20,628 nt of DNA. It comes from DASXBJ01 sp036491755 (GTDB lineage: Bacteria; Chloroflexota; Dormibacteria; Dormibacterales; Dormibacteraceae). Below the pieces are notes generated by a model. The model was not told the DNA's origin, made no database searches, and was given only the letters and a program-made list of their open reading frames with translations. Every line of letters starts with the position of its first letter. The first letter of the stretch is position 1. This document shows, one piece after another, positions 6,386 to 14,500 of this stretch. The DNA lies in NCBI GenBank assembly GCA_036491755.1, contig DASXBJ010000141.1:1-20628 (forward strand), given 5' to 3'. Both the position numbers and the translations under genes were made by a program.

Positions 6386-6889
6386 ATGCGAGTCTTCCTC
6401 GGTCATGGAGCGTCGGGCAATGCGGCGTCGATGAAACCTTACGTCGTCGGTTTCAAGAGACGAGAAATCGACGCCGTCGCGGTGGATCTGCCTCGCGGTG
6501 GCGCGGAAAAAGCGGTTCCGGTTTTCATCAAGGCCTCAGGTCGAGGCCATGAGGTGGTCGGAGGCGGCCAATCATTTGGTGGTCGGGTCGCGAGCATGGC
6601 GGCGGTCGAGGCAGACTTCGGTGGCCTCATCCTTTTCTCCTATCCGCTTCATCGACCAGGCTTCACGGATCAGTTGAGGATCGCTCACCTGCCGTCGATT
6701 CGCTGCCCGACCCTCTTCATGAGCGGCGACCGCGATCCATTTGCGCGCATCGACCTCTTGCGGGAGATGGTCAAGCTGGTTCCGAACTCTCGCCTCGAAA
6801 TTTTCAAGGGCCAGGGCCACGGCTTGCTCAAAGTGCTCGACCAGGCGCTTGATGTGGCAGCGGATTTCATTCGTTCCGAGATCGAATGA
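6386..6889 (+). CDS. Small alpha/beta-hydrolase (dienelactone hydrolase / KANL3-Tex30-like fold)
   Basis: A 167-aa, minimal single-domain alpha/beta hydrolase. Residues 6-12 (GHGASGN) form an oxyanion-type loop after the first strand. The nucleophile elbow is GGGQSFGGR with Ser63 in G-x-S-x-G. The acid is probably Asp115 or Asp117 in MSGDRDPF, and His145 in GQGHGL completes the triad. There is no lid domain and no signal peptide, so it should be cytoplasmic; the substrate cannot be inferred. The ATG at 6386 has only a weak ribosome site. Its stop overlaps the next gene start (ATGA at 6886-6889), which indicates coupling. It appears to be the first gene of the plus-strand operon ending at 15167. 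Confidence 0.82.
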   Translation: MRVFLGHGASGNAASMKPYVVGFKRREIDAVAVDLPRGGAEKAVPVFIKASGRGHEVVGGGQSFGGRVASMAAVEADFGGLILFSYPLHRPGFTDQLRIAHLPSIRCPTLFMSGDRDPFARIDLLREMVKLVPNSRLEIFKGQGHGLLKVLDQALDVAADFIRSEIE

Positions 6890-7755
6890 CCGCCAGCCAG
6901 CACATGCTCCAGGCGAACGGGCTCCGTTTTCGGGCCATGGTCGACGGTCCGGCGCAGGGACAGCTCTTCATCCTCCTGCACGGCTTTCCCGAAGGAGCGG
7001 AGTCGTGGTCGAAGCAGGTCGACACCCTGGCGAAGGCGGGATACCTTGCCGTCGCACCGGACCTTCGCGGTTACGGGCTGAGCGATGCGCCCGAAGGAGT
7101 CGAGCACTACGCGATCGAGCACCTGGTCGAAGACGTGGCCGGCATCATCGTGGGATTCGGGCGTGCCGAAGCCCACGTCGCGGGCCATGACTGGGGCGCG
7201 ATCCTCGCCTGGTTCTTTGCCGGCCGCCATCCCGAGATGACGAGCTCGTTGACCGCGCTGTCGGTGGGGCACCCGGCCGCCCTGGCGGCCGCGGGTCGCG
7301 ACGATGAGGACCAGCGGGCCCGCTCCCGGTACATCACCCTCTTTGTCCAGGAGGGCAAAGCGGAGCAGGTGCTGTCGGAGGACGGCTTCCGCAGGCTGAG
7401 GGTCATGTTCGCCAACGGACCGAACCCTGACGCCGTGCCGCAGAGCGTGGTCGACCACTTCATACGGTCGCTCGCGCGTCCGGGCCGGCTCACGGCCGCC
7501 CTCAACTACTACCGGGCCGCCTTTGCGGACCTGGGGCAATGGGCCGCGCTGGCGAGCGAGGTGAAGGTCACCGCGCGCACGACGCTGTTGTGGGGAGACC
7601 AGGATCCCTTTCTCGGGCGGCGTGGCGCAGAAGGCACCGCGCGGCATATGGGGTCGCATTACCGGCTTCAGGTCATGGAGGGCGCGGGGCACTGGCTGCA
7701 GTTCGAGCGGCCTGACCAGGTGAGCCTCTCGCTCGAAGCAGCTCCAAGTCAGTAA
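6886..7755 (+). CDS. Epoxide hydrolase-like alpha/beta hydrolase
   Basis: A 289-aa alpha/beta hydrolase with the hallmarks of the epoxide hydrolase / haloalkane dehalogenase branch. HGFPE (32-36) is the oxyanion HGxP motif. GHDWGA (100-105) places an Asp (D102) as nucleophile instead of Ser. ALNYYRA (~205-211) gives candidate lid tyrosines, LLWGDQDPF (~234-241) the acid, and GAGHWLQFERPD (H269) the base. These residues support hydrolysis of an epoxide through a covalent ester intermediate. Fluoroacetate-dehalogenase-type activity is an alternative. There is no signal peptide. The start overlaps the preceding hydrolase by 4 nt, and the next gene begins 4 nt after the stop. Confidence 0.9.
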   Translation: MTASQHMLQANGLRFRAMVDGPAQGQLFILLHGFPEGAESWSKQVDTLAKAGYLAVAPDLRGYGLSDAPEGVEHYAIEHLVEDVAGIIVGFGRAEAHVAGHDWGAILAWFFAGRHPEMTSSLTALSVGHPAALAAAGRDDEDQRARSRYITLFVQEGKAEQVLSEDGFRRLRVMFANGPNPDAVPQSVVDHFIRSLARPGRLTAALNYYRAAFADLGQWAALASEVKVTARTTLLWGDQDPFLGRRGAEGTARHMGSHYRLQVMEGAGHWLQFERPDQVSLSLEAAPSQ

Positions 7756-7759
7756 GCTG

Positions 7760-8056
7760 TTGGCGGTGCTCAACCGGTCCGATTCGGAACGAAGAGGAGG
7801 CCTGCGCCGCCTCGATGACATCCTCGAGACGCTCGAGCAGCTCAACCTTCATGACAAGACGGAGCTGCCCGATCCCGTCGCCGAAGCGCTGGTCATGCTC
7901 GGCATCGAGGGACCGCACAGCATCCCCATCCCGCAGCTCATCGAGCGCGTCTGGGCGATGCAGCAGCCGTTCCTGATCACGATCGTCGTCGAGCGCCGCC
8001 GGCGGCGTCGTCGCAAGGTGATGCCCGACCCCGGCCCGACCGAACCGCCGACCTGA
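7760..8056 (+). CDS. Unrecognised 98-aa protein with a C-terminal Arg7-Lys tract
   Basis: I do not recognise this protein. The predicted helical N-terminal half (GGLRRLDDILETLEQLNLHD) precedes a second segment with PDPVAEALVMLGIEGPHSI and LIERVWAMQQPFLITIVVE. It ends in ERRRRRRRKV and a Pro-rich tail. The seven arginines use mixed codons (CGC, CGG, CGT), so the tract is not a simple DNA repeat and looks maintained at protein level. The start is TTG at 7760, 4 nt after the previous stop; GTG at 7766 is an alternative. Its stop TGA overlaps a CTG that may be the true start of the next gene. Its position inside a tight operon supports it being real; function is unknown. Confidence 0.65.
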   Translation: MAVLNRSDSERRGGLRRLDDILETLEQLNLHDKTELPDPVAEALVMLGIEGPHSIPIPQLIERVWAMQQPFLITIVVERRRRRRRKVMPDPGPTEPPT

Positions 8057-8100
8057 CACCGAGCGACTGGCTCGACGTCTTCTCGCGCGCCGGCGCCGCG

Positions 8101-8871
8101 GTGCGCGATGTGGTGCTGCCGCTAGCCGGCTCCGAGGCTGGGCGCGTCCAGCTGAGCGTCGGCGCCGGAGGCGACACGACGATGGAGGTGGACCGCGCCG
8201 CCGAGGCGGTGGTGTTCGCCGAGCTCGAGCGTCTCGCCGAGCGAGGAGAGCGGTTCTCGGTTCTGTCGGAGGAGATCGGGCATCGAAGCTTCGGTGCCCA
8301 GTACCCGCTCGTCCTCGTCGATCCCGTGGACGGCAGCCTAAACGCGAAGCAGGGCATCCCCGTCGTCGGCATGATGCTCGCGGTCCTCGACGGCCCCACC
8401 GTCGCCGACACATACGCGGGACTGGTCCTCAACCTCAGCACCGGAGAGGAGTGGACGGCCATTCGCAATCAGGGAGCGTGGCGATCGGGCAAAAAGCTCG
8501 CCGTGCTTCCTCGCTCAGACGGCGGACGGATTCAGCTGCTCGGCCTGGAGAGCACGCCGCGCGCCATGGTGCTCGCGGGCGCCCTGGTCCAGCGAGCAGG
8601 CAAGATCCGCATACTCGGTTCGATGGCCCTCGCGCTGGCCCATACGGCATCGGGCGGGCTCGACGTGTTCTGCGCGCCGATCTCGGTCCGGGTCTTCGAC
8701 ACGGCGGCCAGCCTGCTGCTCCTCCGCGAGGCGGGCGGCGTGGCGACCGACATGCAGGGCGCCCCGGTCGAACCCCTCGAGTGCACGCTCGCCAGCCGAT
8801 CCACTCTGTTGTGCGCGCCAGGACCGGCGCTGCACGCCGAGGCGCTGCGGATCCTCGGCCCACGGCCTTGA
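8101..8871 (+). CDS. Inositol monophosphatase / archaeal-type FBPase family phosphatase
   Basis: A 256-aa member (from GTG 8101) of the Mg-dependent, Li-sensitive phosphatase fold. GDTTMEVDRAAEAVVFAEL (~24-42) corresponds to the substrate-proximal strand and helix. SEEIG (56-60) supplies the metal-binding Glu, DPVDGS (74-79) the DPxDGS motif, and VFDTAASLLLLREAGG (~198-213) the C-terminal metal Asp. The overall form resembles the archaeal bifunctional inositol-1-phosphatase/FBPase group. Homologues carry a first helix before this region. The in-frame upstream sequence from CTG 8053 reads TPSDWLDVFSRAGAAVRD, so the true protein may begin at that rare CTG, overlapping the previous stop as CTGA. 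The stop overlaps the next start (TTGA). The substrate may be a sugar phosphate linked to the glucan genes downstream (inference). Confidence 0.88.
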   Translation: MRDVVLPLAGSEAGRVQLSVGAGGDTTMEVDRAAEAVVFAELERLAERGERFSVLSEEIGHRSFGAQYPLVLVDPVDGSLNAKQGIPVVGMMLAVLDGPTVADTYAGLVLNLSTGEEWTAIRNQGAWRSGKKLAVLPRSDGGRIQLLGLESTPRAMVLAGALVQRAGKIRILGSMALALAHTASGGLDVFCAPISVRVFDTAASLLLLREAGGVATDMQGAPVEPLECTLASRSTLLCAPGPALHAEALRILGPRP

Positions 8872-10229
8872 TCCTCAGTCCGCAGACCACCTCGTTCGTG
8901 ATCCTGAGCTTCGAAGGACCCGACCCCTACAGCCAGGCGGGAGGGCTCGGGGTTCGGGTCAAGGGCCTTTCACGCGCGCTCGCCGAGCTTGGCTACCAGA
9001 CGTACCTCTATTTCTGCGGCGACCCCAACCTGCCCGGCGAGGAGGACCACGAGGCCGGAAGGCTGCACTACCGCCGTTGGTGCCAGTGGATCTCGGCCCG
9101 CCATCCGGGCGGGGTGTACGACGGCGAGGAGGGCAAGATCCGCGACTGGAACGCGAGCCTGCCGCCCAGCCTGATCGAAAATGTCATCGGTCCCACCATC
9201 GCGGCGGGCAGGCAGGTCGTCCTCATGGGCGAGGAGTGGCACACGTCATGGTCGATGGGCCTCATCTCCGAAGCGCTTCACCGCCGCGCCGCCAGGGACC
9301 GCGCGGTGATGTTGTGGAACGCAAACAACACGTTCGGGTTCCACCGGATCGACTGGAGATCGCTCATGGCCGCCACCACCCTCACCACGGTCAGCCGGTA
9401 CATGAAGTTCAGGATGTGGGAGGGGGGCCACAACCCGATCGTCATCCCCAACGGCATACCGCGATCCTCGATTCAGGATGCCGACCCGGAAGCGGTGGGC
9501 CAGCTCCGAGCCGCCGCCGCGGCCGACCACTTCTGCTTCAAGATCGGCCGCTTCGACCCAGACAAGCGCTGGCTGATGGCCGTCTCGGCGGCGGCGTACA
9601 TCAAGCGCCGCGGCAAGCGCGTGAGGCTATTGATGCGCGGAGGCCGCGAGCCACACGGCGCTGAGGTGATCAACCACGCGCAGCACCAGGGACTCACCGT
9701 TCTTCACGCCAACACCCCGCCTGATGCCGCCGGTCTCGCCGCACTGATGCGTGACAACCCCGATGCCGACGTCATCAACCTCACGAGCTTCGTCCCGGAC
9801 TCGCTGGTGGGCGCCGTCTACTCGGCCTGCGACGCCGTGCTGGCCAATTCCGGGCACGAGCCGTTCGGCCTCGTCGGTCTAGAGGTCATGGCCGCGGGGG
9901 GCCTGGCGGTGACGGGATCGACGGGCGAGGACTACGCGGCCGCGTACCGCAACGCCGTCGTGCTGGAGACCGACGATCCGATCGAGCTCGTCACGGAGCT
10001 CAACCTGCTGCAGCAGAAGCCTAAGCTGGCCGCCTCGATCCGGCGCCACGGGCGCCAGACCGCGAAGGACTACGTGTGGGAGAAGGTGATCGACCAGCTC
10101 CTGCTGCGGGTGGAGTTCGCGGCCGCTCTCCAGGGCGTCACGCTGCCGGAGGGCGGGCCGCCGCCCGCAAACCGAACCAGGCCGCGCGGCGCGACCCCGG
10201 CCGCGACGAGAGGAGAGACGAATGGCTGA
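8868..10229 (+). CDS. GT4-family glycosyltransferase (glycogen-synthase-like)
   Basis: A 453-aa GT-B glycosyltransferase. The N-terminal Rossmann domain has DPYSQAGGLGVRVKGLSRAL (19-38), the nucleotide-sugar loop also seen in glycogen/starch synthases. After the linker, VIPNGIP (~193-199) and IGRFDPDKRW (~226-235) begin the C-terminal domain. GHEPFGLVGLEV (330-341) contains the retaining EX7E pair E331 and E339. This supports retaining transfer from an NDP-sugar, probably in glucan synthesis given the GH57 and GT5 neighbours; donor and acceptor are not deducible. The start is TTG 8868, overlapping the phosphatase stop as TTGA. GTG 8898 is the alternative, but it would shorten the first strand. 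The last 8 nt overlap the GH57 gene. The C-terminus after ~430 is a disordered Pro/Arg-rich tail. Confidence 0.87.
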   Translation: MILSPQTTSFVILSFEGPDPYSQAGGLGVRVKGLSRALAELGYQTYLYFCGDPNLPGEEDHEAGRLHYRRWCQWISARHPGGVYDGEEGKIRDWNASLPPSLIENVIGPTIAAGRQVVLMGEEWHTSWSMGLISEALHRRAARDRAVMLWNANNTFGFHRIDWRSLMAATTLTTVSRYMKFRMWEGGHNPIVIPNGIPRSSIQDADPEAVGQLRAAAAADHFCFKIGRFDPDKRWLMAVSAAAYIKRRGKRVRLLMRGGREPHGAEVINHAQHQGLTVLHANTPPDAAGLAALMRDNPDADVINLTSFVPDSLVGAVYSACDAVLANSGHEPFGLVGLEVMAAGGLAVTGSTGEDYAAAYRNAVVLETDDPIELVTELNLLQQKPKLAASIRRHGRQTAKDYVWEKVIDQLLLRVEFAAALQGVTLPEGGPPPANRTRPRGATPAATRGETNG

Positions 10230-11433
10230 GCGGTTGGTCGCTTACACGATCGTACATCAGCCGCGGAGGCTCCGCCTACCCGCACGTGTGATACCCGCCG
10301 GCACGCCGGTGGACGACTTCCCCGCCTACCTCTTTGACGAGGAGATGGACCGCCGCTACTTCGACAAGGTGGCCCAGTACTCGTATCTCCCGGCCACGGC
10401 GATGTTCCGCGACCTCACCAAGCGCGGCTGGCGGATGTCAATCGGCTTCAGCAACTCGTTCCTGGTGCAGGCGGAGCGCTGGGGCAAGAAGGTCCTCGAA
10501 TCTTTCCAGCGCCTCTGTGCCAGCCCCAACGTCGAGGTCGTCTGCGTGGAGCCGTATCACTCCTGGCTCCTCTACATGGACATCGTTGCGTTCAAGGAAT
10601 CGATGCTGGTGGCACGCAAGCGCCTCGAGGACGTCTTCCAGAAGGAGGTCGCCGTCGCGGATACGACCGAGATGTTCATGTCCAACGACGTTTACTTCGC
10701 CCTCCAGCAGTGCGGATTCACCGGCGCCTTCATGGAGGGGCGCGTGTGGCAGATGGGCTGGCGGGAGCCGACGCACGTCTATCGGTATCCCGGCCAGCGT
10801 ATGGGCCTTCTGGTCCGGCACCACGATCTTTCGGACGACATCGGCTACCGGTTTACCAATCGGGGCTGGAAGATGTGGCCGCTCATGTCGGACACCTATG
10901 CGTTCTGGGTACGGGAGACCTGGGGTGAGCTGGTGACGGTCGGTTGGGATTACGAGACGTTTGGCGAGCATCATCGCCAGGACTCAGGCATCTTCGAGTT
11001 CATGCGGACGCTGAACACCCAGCTTCGCAAGCGGAAGGTGAGGATGATGCTGCCGTCAGAGGCCATTGGCGAGCTGTCCGGCCCGCGCTACGAGATTCCG
11101 CTCAACGAGTACGGGACGACCTGGGCAGGCGAGGGCGGGATGGAGTTCTTCCTCGGCAACCCCGCGCAGCAGGGAATCTTCCGGCTCATGCATCACGCCT
11201 ACTCAAAGGCCCGCCTGACCGGAGATCCAGCGCTCATGGACATGGCGAAGTGGCTCTTGCAGTCGGACAACCTCCACCTGATCCAGTGGTTCGGGCAGTT
11301 CGGGTCGGAGGCGGAGGTCAGTGCCTATTTCACGCCCGATGAGTGGTGGGCGCTGGGCGGACACGGCATCGTGCGCGAGCAGCAGCGCGTCTACCTGAAC
11401 TTCATTCGCGCCCTCGACGACTACGCTGGTTAG
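10222..11433 (+). CDS. GH57 alpha-amylase-like glycoside hydrolase
   Basis: A 403-aa glycoside hydrolase family 57 protein that cleaves or transfers alpha-glucan. Conserved regions appear in order: IVHQPRR (10-16), VEPYHSWL (109-116), DTTEM with the likely nucleophile E150 followed by the SND segment, and GWDYETFGEHH with the acid/base D243 (241-251). The motif forms (TE plus DYETFGEH) resemble the archaeal GH57 alpha-amylase/MalA group rather than GH57 branching enzymes. No signal peptide is present, so it is probably cytoplasmic and acts on stored glucan. A GGAGAG ribosome site lies about 6 nt before the ATG, and the start overlaps the GT4 gene by 8 nt. The exact activity (amylase, glucanotransferase) is unresolved. 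Confidence 0.88.
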   Translation: MAERLVAYTIVHQPRRLRLPARVIPAGTPVDDFPAYLFDEEMDRRYFDKVAQYSYLPATAMFRDLTKRGWRMSIGFSNSFLVQAERWGKKVLESFQRLCASPNVEVVCVEPYHSWLLYMDIVAFKESMLVARKRLEDVFQKEVAVADTTEMFMSNDVYFALQQCGFTGAFMEGRVWQMGWREPTHVYRYPGQRMGLLVRHHDLSDDIGYRFTNRGWKMWPLMSDTYAFWVRETWGELVTVGWDYETFGEHHRQDSGIFEFMRTLNTQLRKRKVRMMLPSEAIGELSGPRYEIPLNEYGTTWAGEGGMEFFLGNPAQQGIFRLMHHAYSKARLTGDPALMDMAKWLLQSDNLHLIQWFGQFGSEAEVSAYFTPDEWWALGGHGIVREQQRVYLNFIRALDDYAG

Positions 11434-11436
11434 CCC

Positions 11437-11484
11437 GTGAAACCGCTCCACGTTGCCCTCATCTGGCCGTTGCAACAAGCATGA
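11437..11484 (+). CDS. Possible 15-codon leader peptide copied from the downstream gene start
   Basis: GTG at 11437 opens a 15-codon frame, MKPLHVALIWPLQQA. It repeats the first residues of the fusion protein (MKPLHVAFIWHMHQP) and stops at TGA 11482-11484, overlapping the main ATG (ATGA). It begins 3 nt after the stop of the preceding GH57 gene. Ribosomes finishing the GH57 gene could read this mini-frame and reinitiate on the fusion gene, so it may couple translation. It could equally be a non-functional remnant. Confidence 0.35.
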   Translation: MKPLHVALIWPLQQA

Positions 11485-11524
11485 AACCGCTCCACGTTGC
11501 CTTCATCTGGCATATGCACCAGCC
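11437..11524 (+). repeat. 44-bp tandem near-duplication of the start of the GH57-GT5 gene
   Basis: Copy 1 (11437-11480) and copy 2 (11481-11524) are adjacent. The first 31 positions differ at only two bases (G/A at position 1, C/T at position 22), with decayed similarity after that. Copy 2 holds the real start of the fusion gene. Because the unit is 44 nt, copy 1 is in a different frame and stops at copy 2. It looks like a tandem duplication of the 5' coding end, followed by divergence. Confidence 0.9.
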
Positions 11525-14500
11525 GTACTACAAGGACGACCTCACGAACACATACCTCCTGCCGTGGGTGAGGCTGCGCAGCGCCAAGGACTACCTCAAG
11601 ATGCCCGGCCTGCTCGGCGCCTACCCAAAGGTCCGCGCCACGTTCAACCTCGTGCCATCGCTGCTGGCTCAGATCGAGGACTACGACAAAGCCGAGTCTG
11701 TCGACCTCTTTCTCAACCTGAGCCGGCGCCAGGCCGGCGAGCTCACGGCCGAAGAGCGCGACTTCCTTCTGCGCTGGATGCGAGAATCGCCCCGCGCTCT
11801 TCGGGTGCAGCAGTCTCCTCGCTACCTCGAGCTGGCCTCGCGCGGGCCGGATGCCCAGTTCACGAACGCCGACATCCTCGACCTGCAGATCTGGTTCAAC
11901 CTCGCATGGTGCGACCCCGTGTGGATGGAGTCGGACCCAAGACTCGCCGAGCTCAAGCGCAAGGACCGCGACTTCGCCGAGGCCGACAAGGAGATCCTCT
12001 TTGCCGCGCAGCTCGAGCGCATGGCCAAGGTCATCCCGAAGTACCGTGAGCTCGCCGATCGCGGCCAGATCGAGCTCACCTTCTCTCCTTACTTCCATCC
12101 GATCCTCCCGCTGATCTGCCACGTCGACTCCGCCCGCAGCGCCAATCCGCAGCTGCAGCTCCCGGAGCGCCACTTCTCGCACCGAGAGGACGCCGAGCGC
12201 CAGATCGACCTGGGTCAGGCGCTCTTCGAGCGCCTTCTGGGACGCAGGCCGAAGGGGATGTGGCCTTCTGAGATGGCGGTGGGCGAGAGCGTCATAGGCC
12301 TGGCCGAGAAAGCCCACGTTGATTGGATGGTCAGCGACGAGGAGGTGCTGGCCCGGTCTATCGAAGGCCACTTCTCGCGCGACGAGCACCTGTACACGCC
12401 TAAGAGGGTCGCCCGAGAAGGCGGCGTGGTGTCGATGGTGTTCCGCGACTCGCAGCTGTCCAACGCCATCGGATTCGATTACAACGGAATGGCGTCGGTC
12501 GACGCCGCGCGCGACCTCATGGGCAGGTTGCGGCGAATCCGCGACGTTCAGGGCGACCGCGACTTCCTCGCCGTGGTGGCGCTCGACGGCGAGAATGCCT
12601 GGGAGTTCTACCCGCGGGACGGCCACGATTTCCTCAACGCGCTTTACACGGAGCTGGAGGCCAGCCCGGACATCGTCACCACAACGGTTTCCGATTTCCT
12701 CGCCGAGCACCCGCCTCAGCAGCAGCTTCATCACCTGCACACGGGGAGCTGGATCGGCGCGAGCCTCGACACCTGGATCGGAGACCCGGAGCACAACGTC
12801 GCATGGGACCTGCTCGCCGAGACGCGGGACTGGCTCGAGGCGCGATCGCGTGAGCGGCCCAAGGAGTCGCAGCAGGCCGCGCTCGCGTGGCGCGAGATCC
12901 TGATCACCGAGGGCAGCGACTGGTTCTGGTGGTTCAGCCGCAAGCACGACTCCGGCATGGATCCGATCTGGGACAACCAGTTCCGCCTGCACCTCCGCAA
13001 CGTGTACAAGCTCATGGGCGCCCGCGCGCCCGCGCGCCTGTTCCAGCCGATCATCAAACGCGCCCCGACGCAGGAGCGTGGAGTCCCTGCGGTGGCCATC
13101 ACGCCCACGTCGCGCCAGGACGCGGCCTGGGCGCAAGCCGGCTACTACCTTGTCGGCTCCGGGTTCGGCGCGCTGCACCGCCCGGCCGGCGTCGTGGAGA
13201 GGGTCTTCTATGGCAACGACGACGAGAACTTCTATTTCCGCATCGACAGCCCGCGTTCGCCGCAGGAGCTGGAGGGCCAGCGCATCGAGTTCTGGCTCTA
13301 CTGTTCAGGCGCGCCGGCCGGCGATGGTGGCGGAGACATCACCCTGCCGCTCTCGACGTCGGCCATGGCCGACCTCGACTTCGAGCCGGCGTACGTCGTG
13401 CACATCGTCCCGAGGTCCGAGAGCGCTTCGGTGACTGTGGCGCGCATCGTCGAGCCGCAGACCCGGGCCGTGGCCGAGAAGACCTGGGACGTGGCCGACC
13501 CGTTCTTCATCACGATTCCCTTCAAGCAGCTGTCGAAGCGTCCTGGCGACACGCTCGAGGTCGCTCTCGTCGTGAGCCGCGACGGCCACGACATCGAGGA
13601 GATCCCCCCTTCAGGCTCGCTTGGGGTTCGCGTGCCAGGGCAGGCGCCGGTCGTCGAGGCGGAACGCGCCAACCACCTCAAGGTGCTGGTCGCCACCGCG
13701 GAGCTTGCGCCATTCGCCAAGCTCGGCGGGGTGGCGGATGTTGCCGCCGCCCTCTCCAAGGAGCTCAAACGGTTGGGCCATGACGTGCGCGTCGTGCTGC
13801 CTCGCTACCGCTCGGTGGACATAGCTGCTTTTCACCTGCATCCGGTGGTCAGCGGCTTGCAGGTGACGCTGGGGACTCAGATCCTGGAGGCGACAATCTA
13901 CGAGGGTCGCCTCGCCGACATGGTTGTCTATTTTGTCGACTGCCCGCAGCTCTACGACCGCGACGGCATGTTCGGTTTTGGCGATGATGACGCCCGCTCG
14001 GTCTACTTCTCGAGAGCCCTGCTCGAGATGCTGCCGGCTCTCGAGTTCATTCCCGACGTCATCCACGTTCACGATTGGTACGCAGCCCTGGTGCCGAACC
14101 TGCTGGATCGCGTCTACACGTCCGAGCCCTATGCGCAGATCGCCACCACGCTGACCATCCACAACCTCGCGGCCCAGGGCGTGTTCGGATTCGGCACGCT
14201 GATGCTGGCCGGATTGCAGGACTGGGGCCTCATCAAGCCGGGCATCCCGGGCCTCGACAACGTGGTCAACGTGCTCGGCCGTGGCATTCACTTCGCCGAC
14301 GTCGTCAACACGGTCAGCGAGCGGTACGCCAATGAGATCCAGACCCCCGAATACGGAGAGGGGCTCGATGAGCTGCTGCGCCAGAACGCTTTCAAGCTGT
14401 ACGGCGTCATCAACGGCATCGACTACGAGATCTTCGATCCCGAGCACGACCCGAGCATCCCGCATCACTATTCGGCCGCTTCACCTGGCGCCAAGGCGCT

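Noticed and set aside
8451..8867. N-terminal extension of the GT4 gene within the phosphatase gene
   Set aside because: The extension is Arg/Pro-rich shadow sequence. The homologous N-terminus begins at TTG 8868, directly on the phosphatase stop.
11343..11480. N-terminal extension of the GH57-GT5 gene
   Set aside because: The added 46 residues overlap the preceding GH57 gene and are not protein-like; MKPLHVAFIWHMHQP is a typical GH57 start.
11430..13178. 582-codon minus-strand frame opposite the GH57 domain
   Set aside because: It is an antisense frame; the plus strand carries conserved catalytic motifs over the same region.
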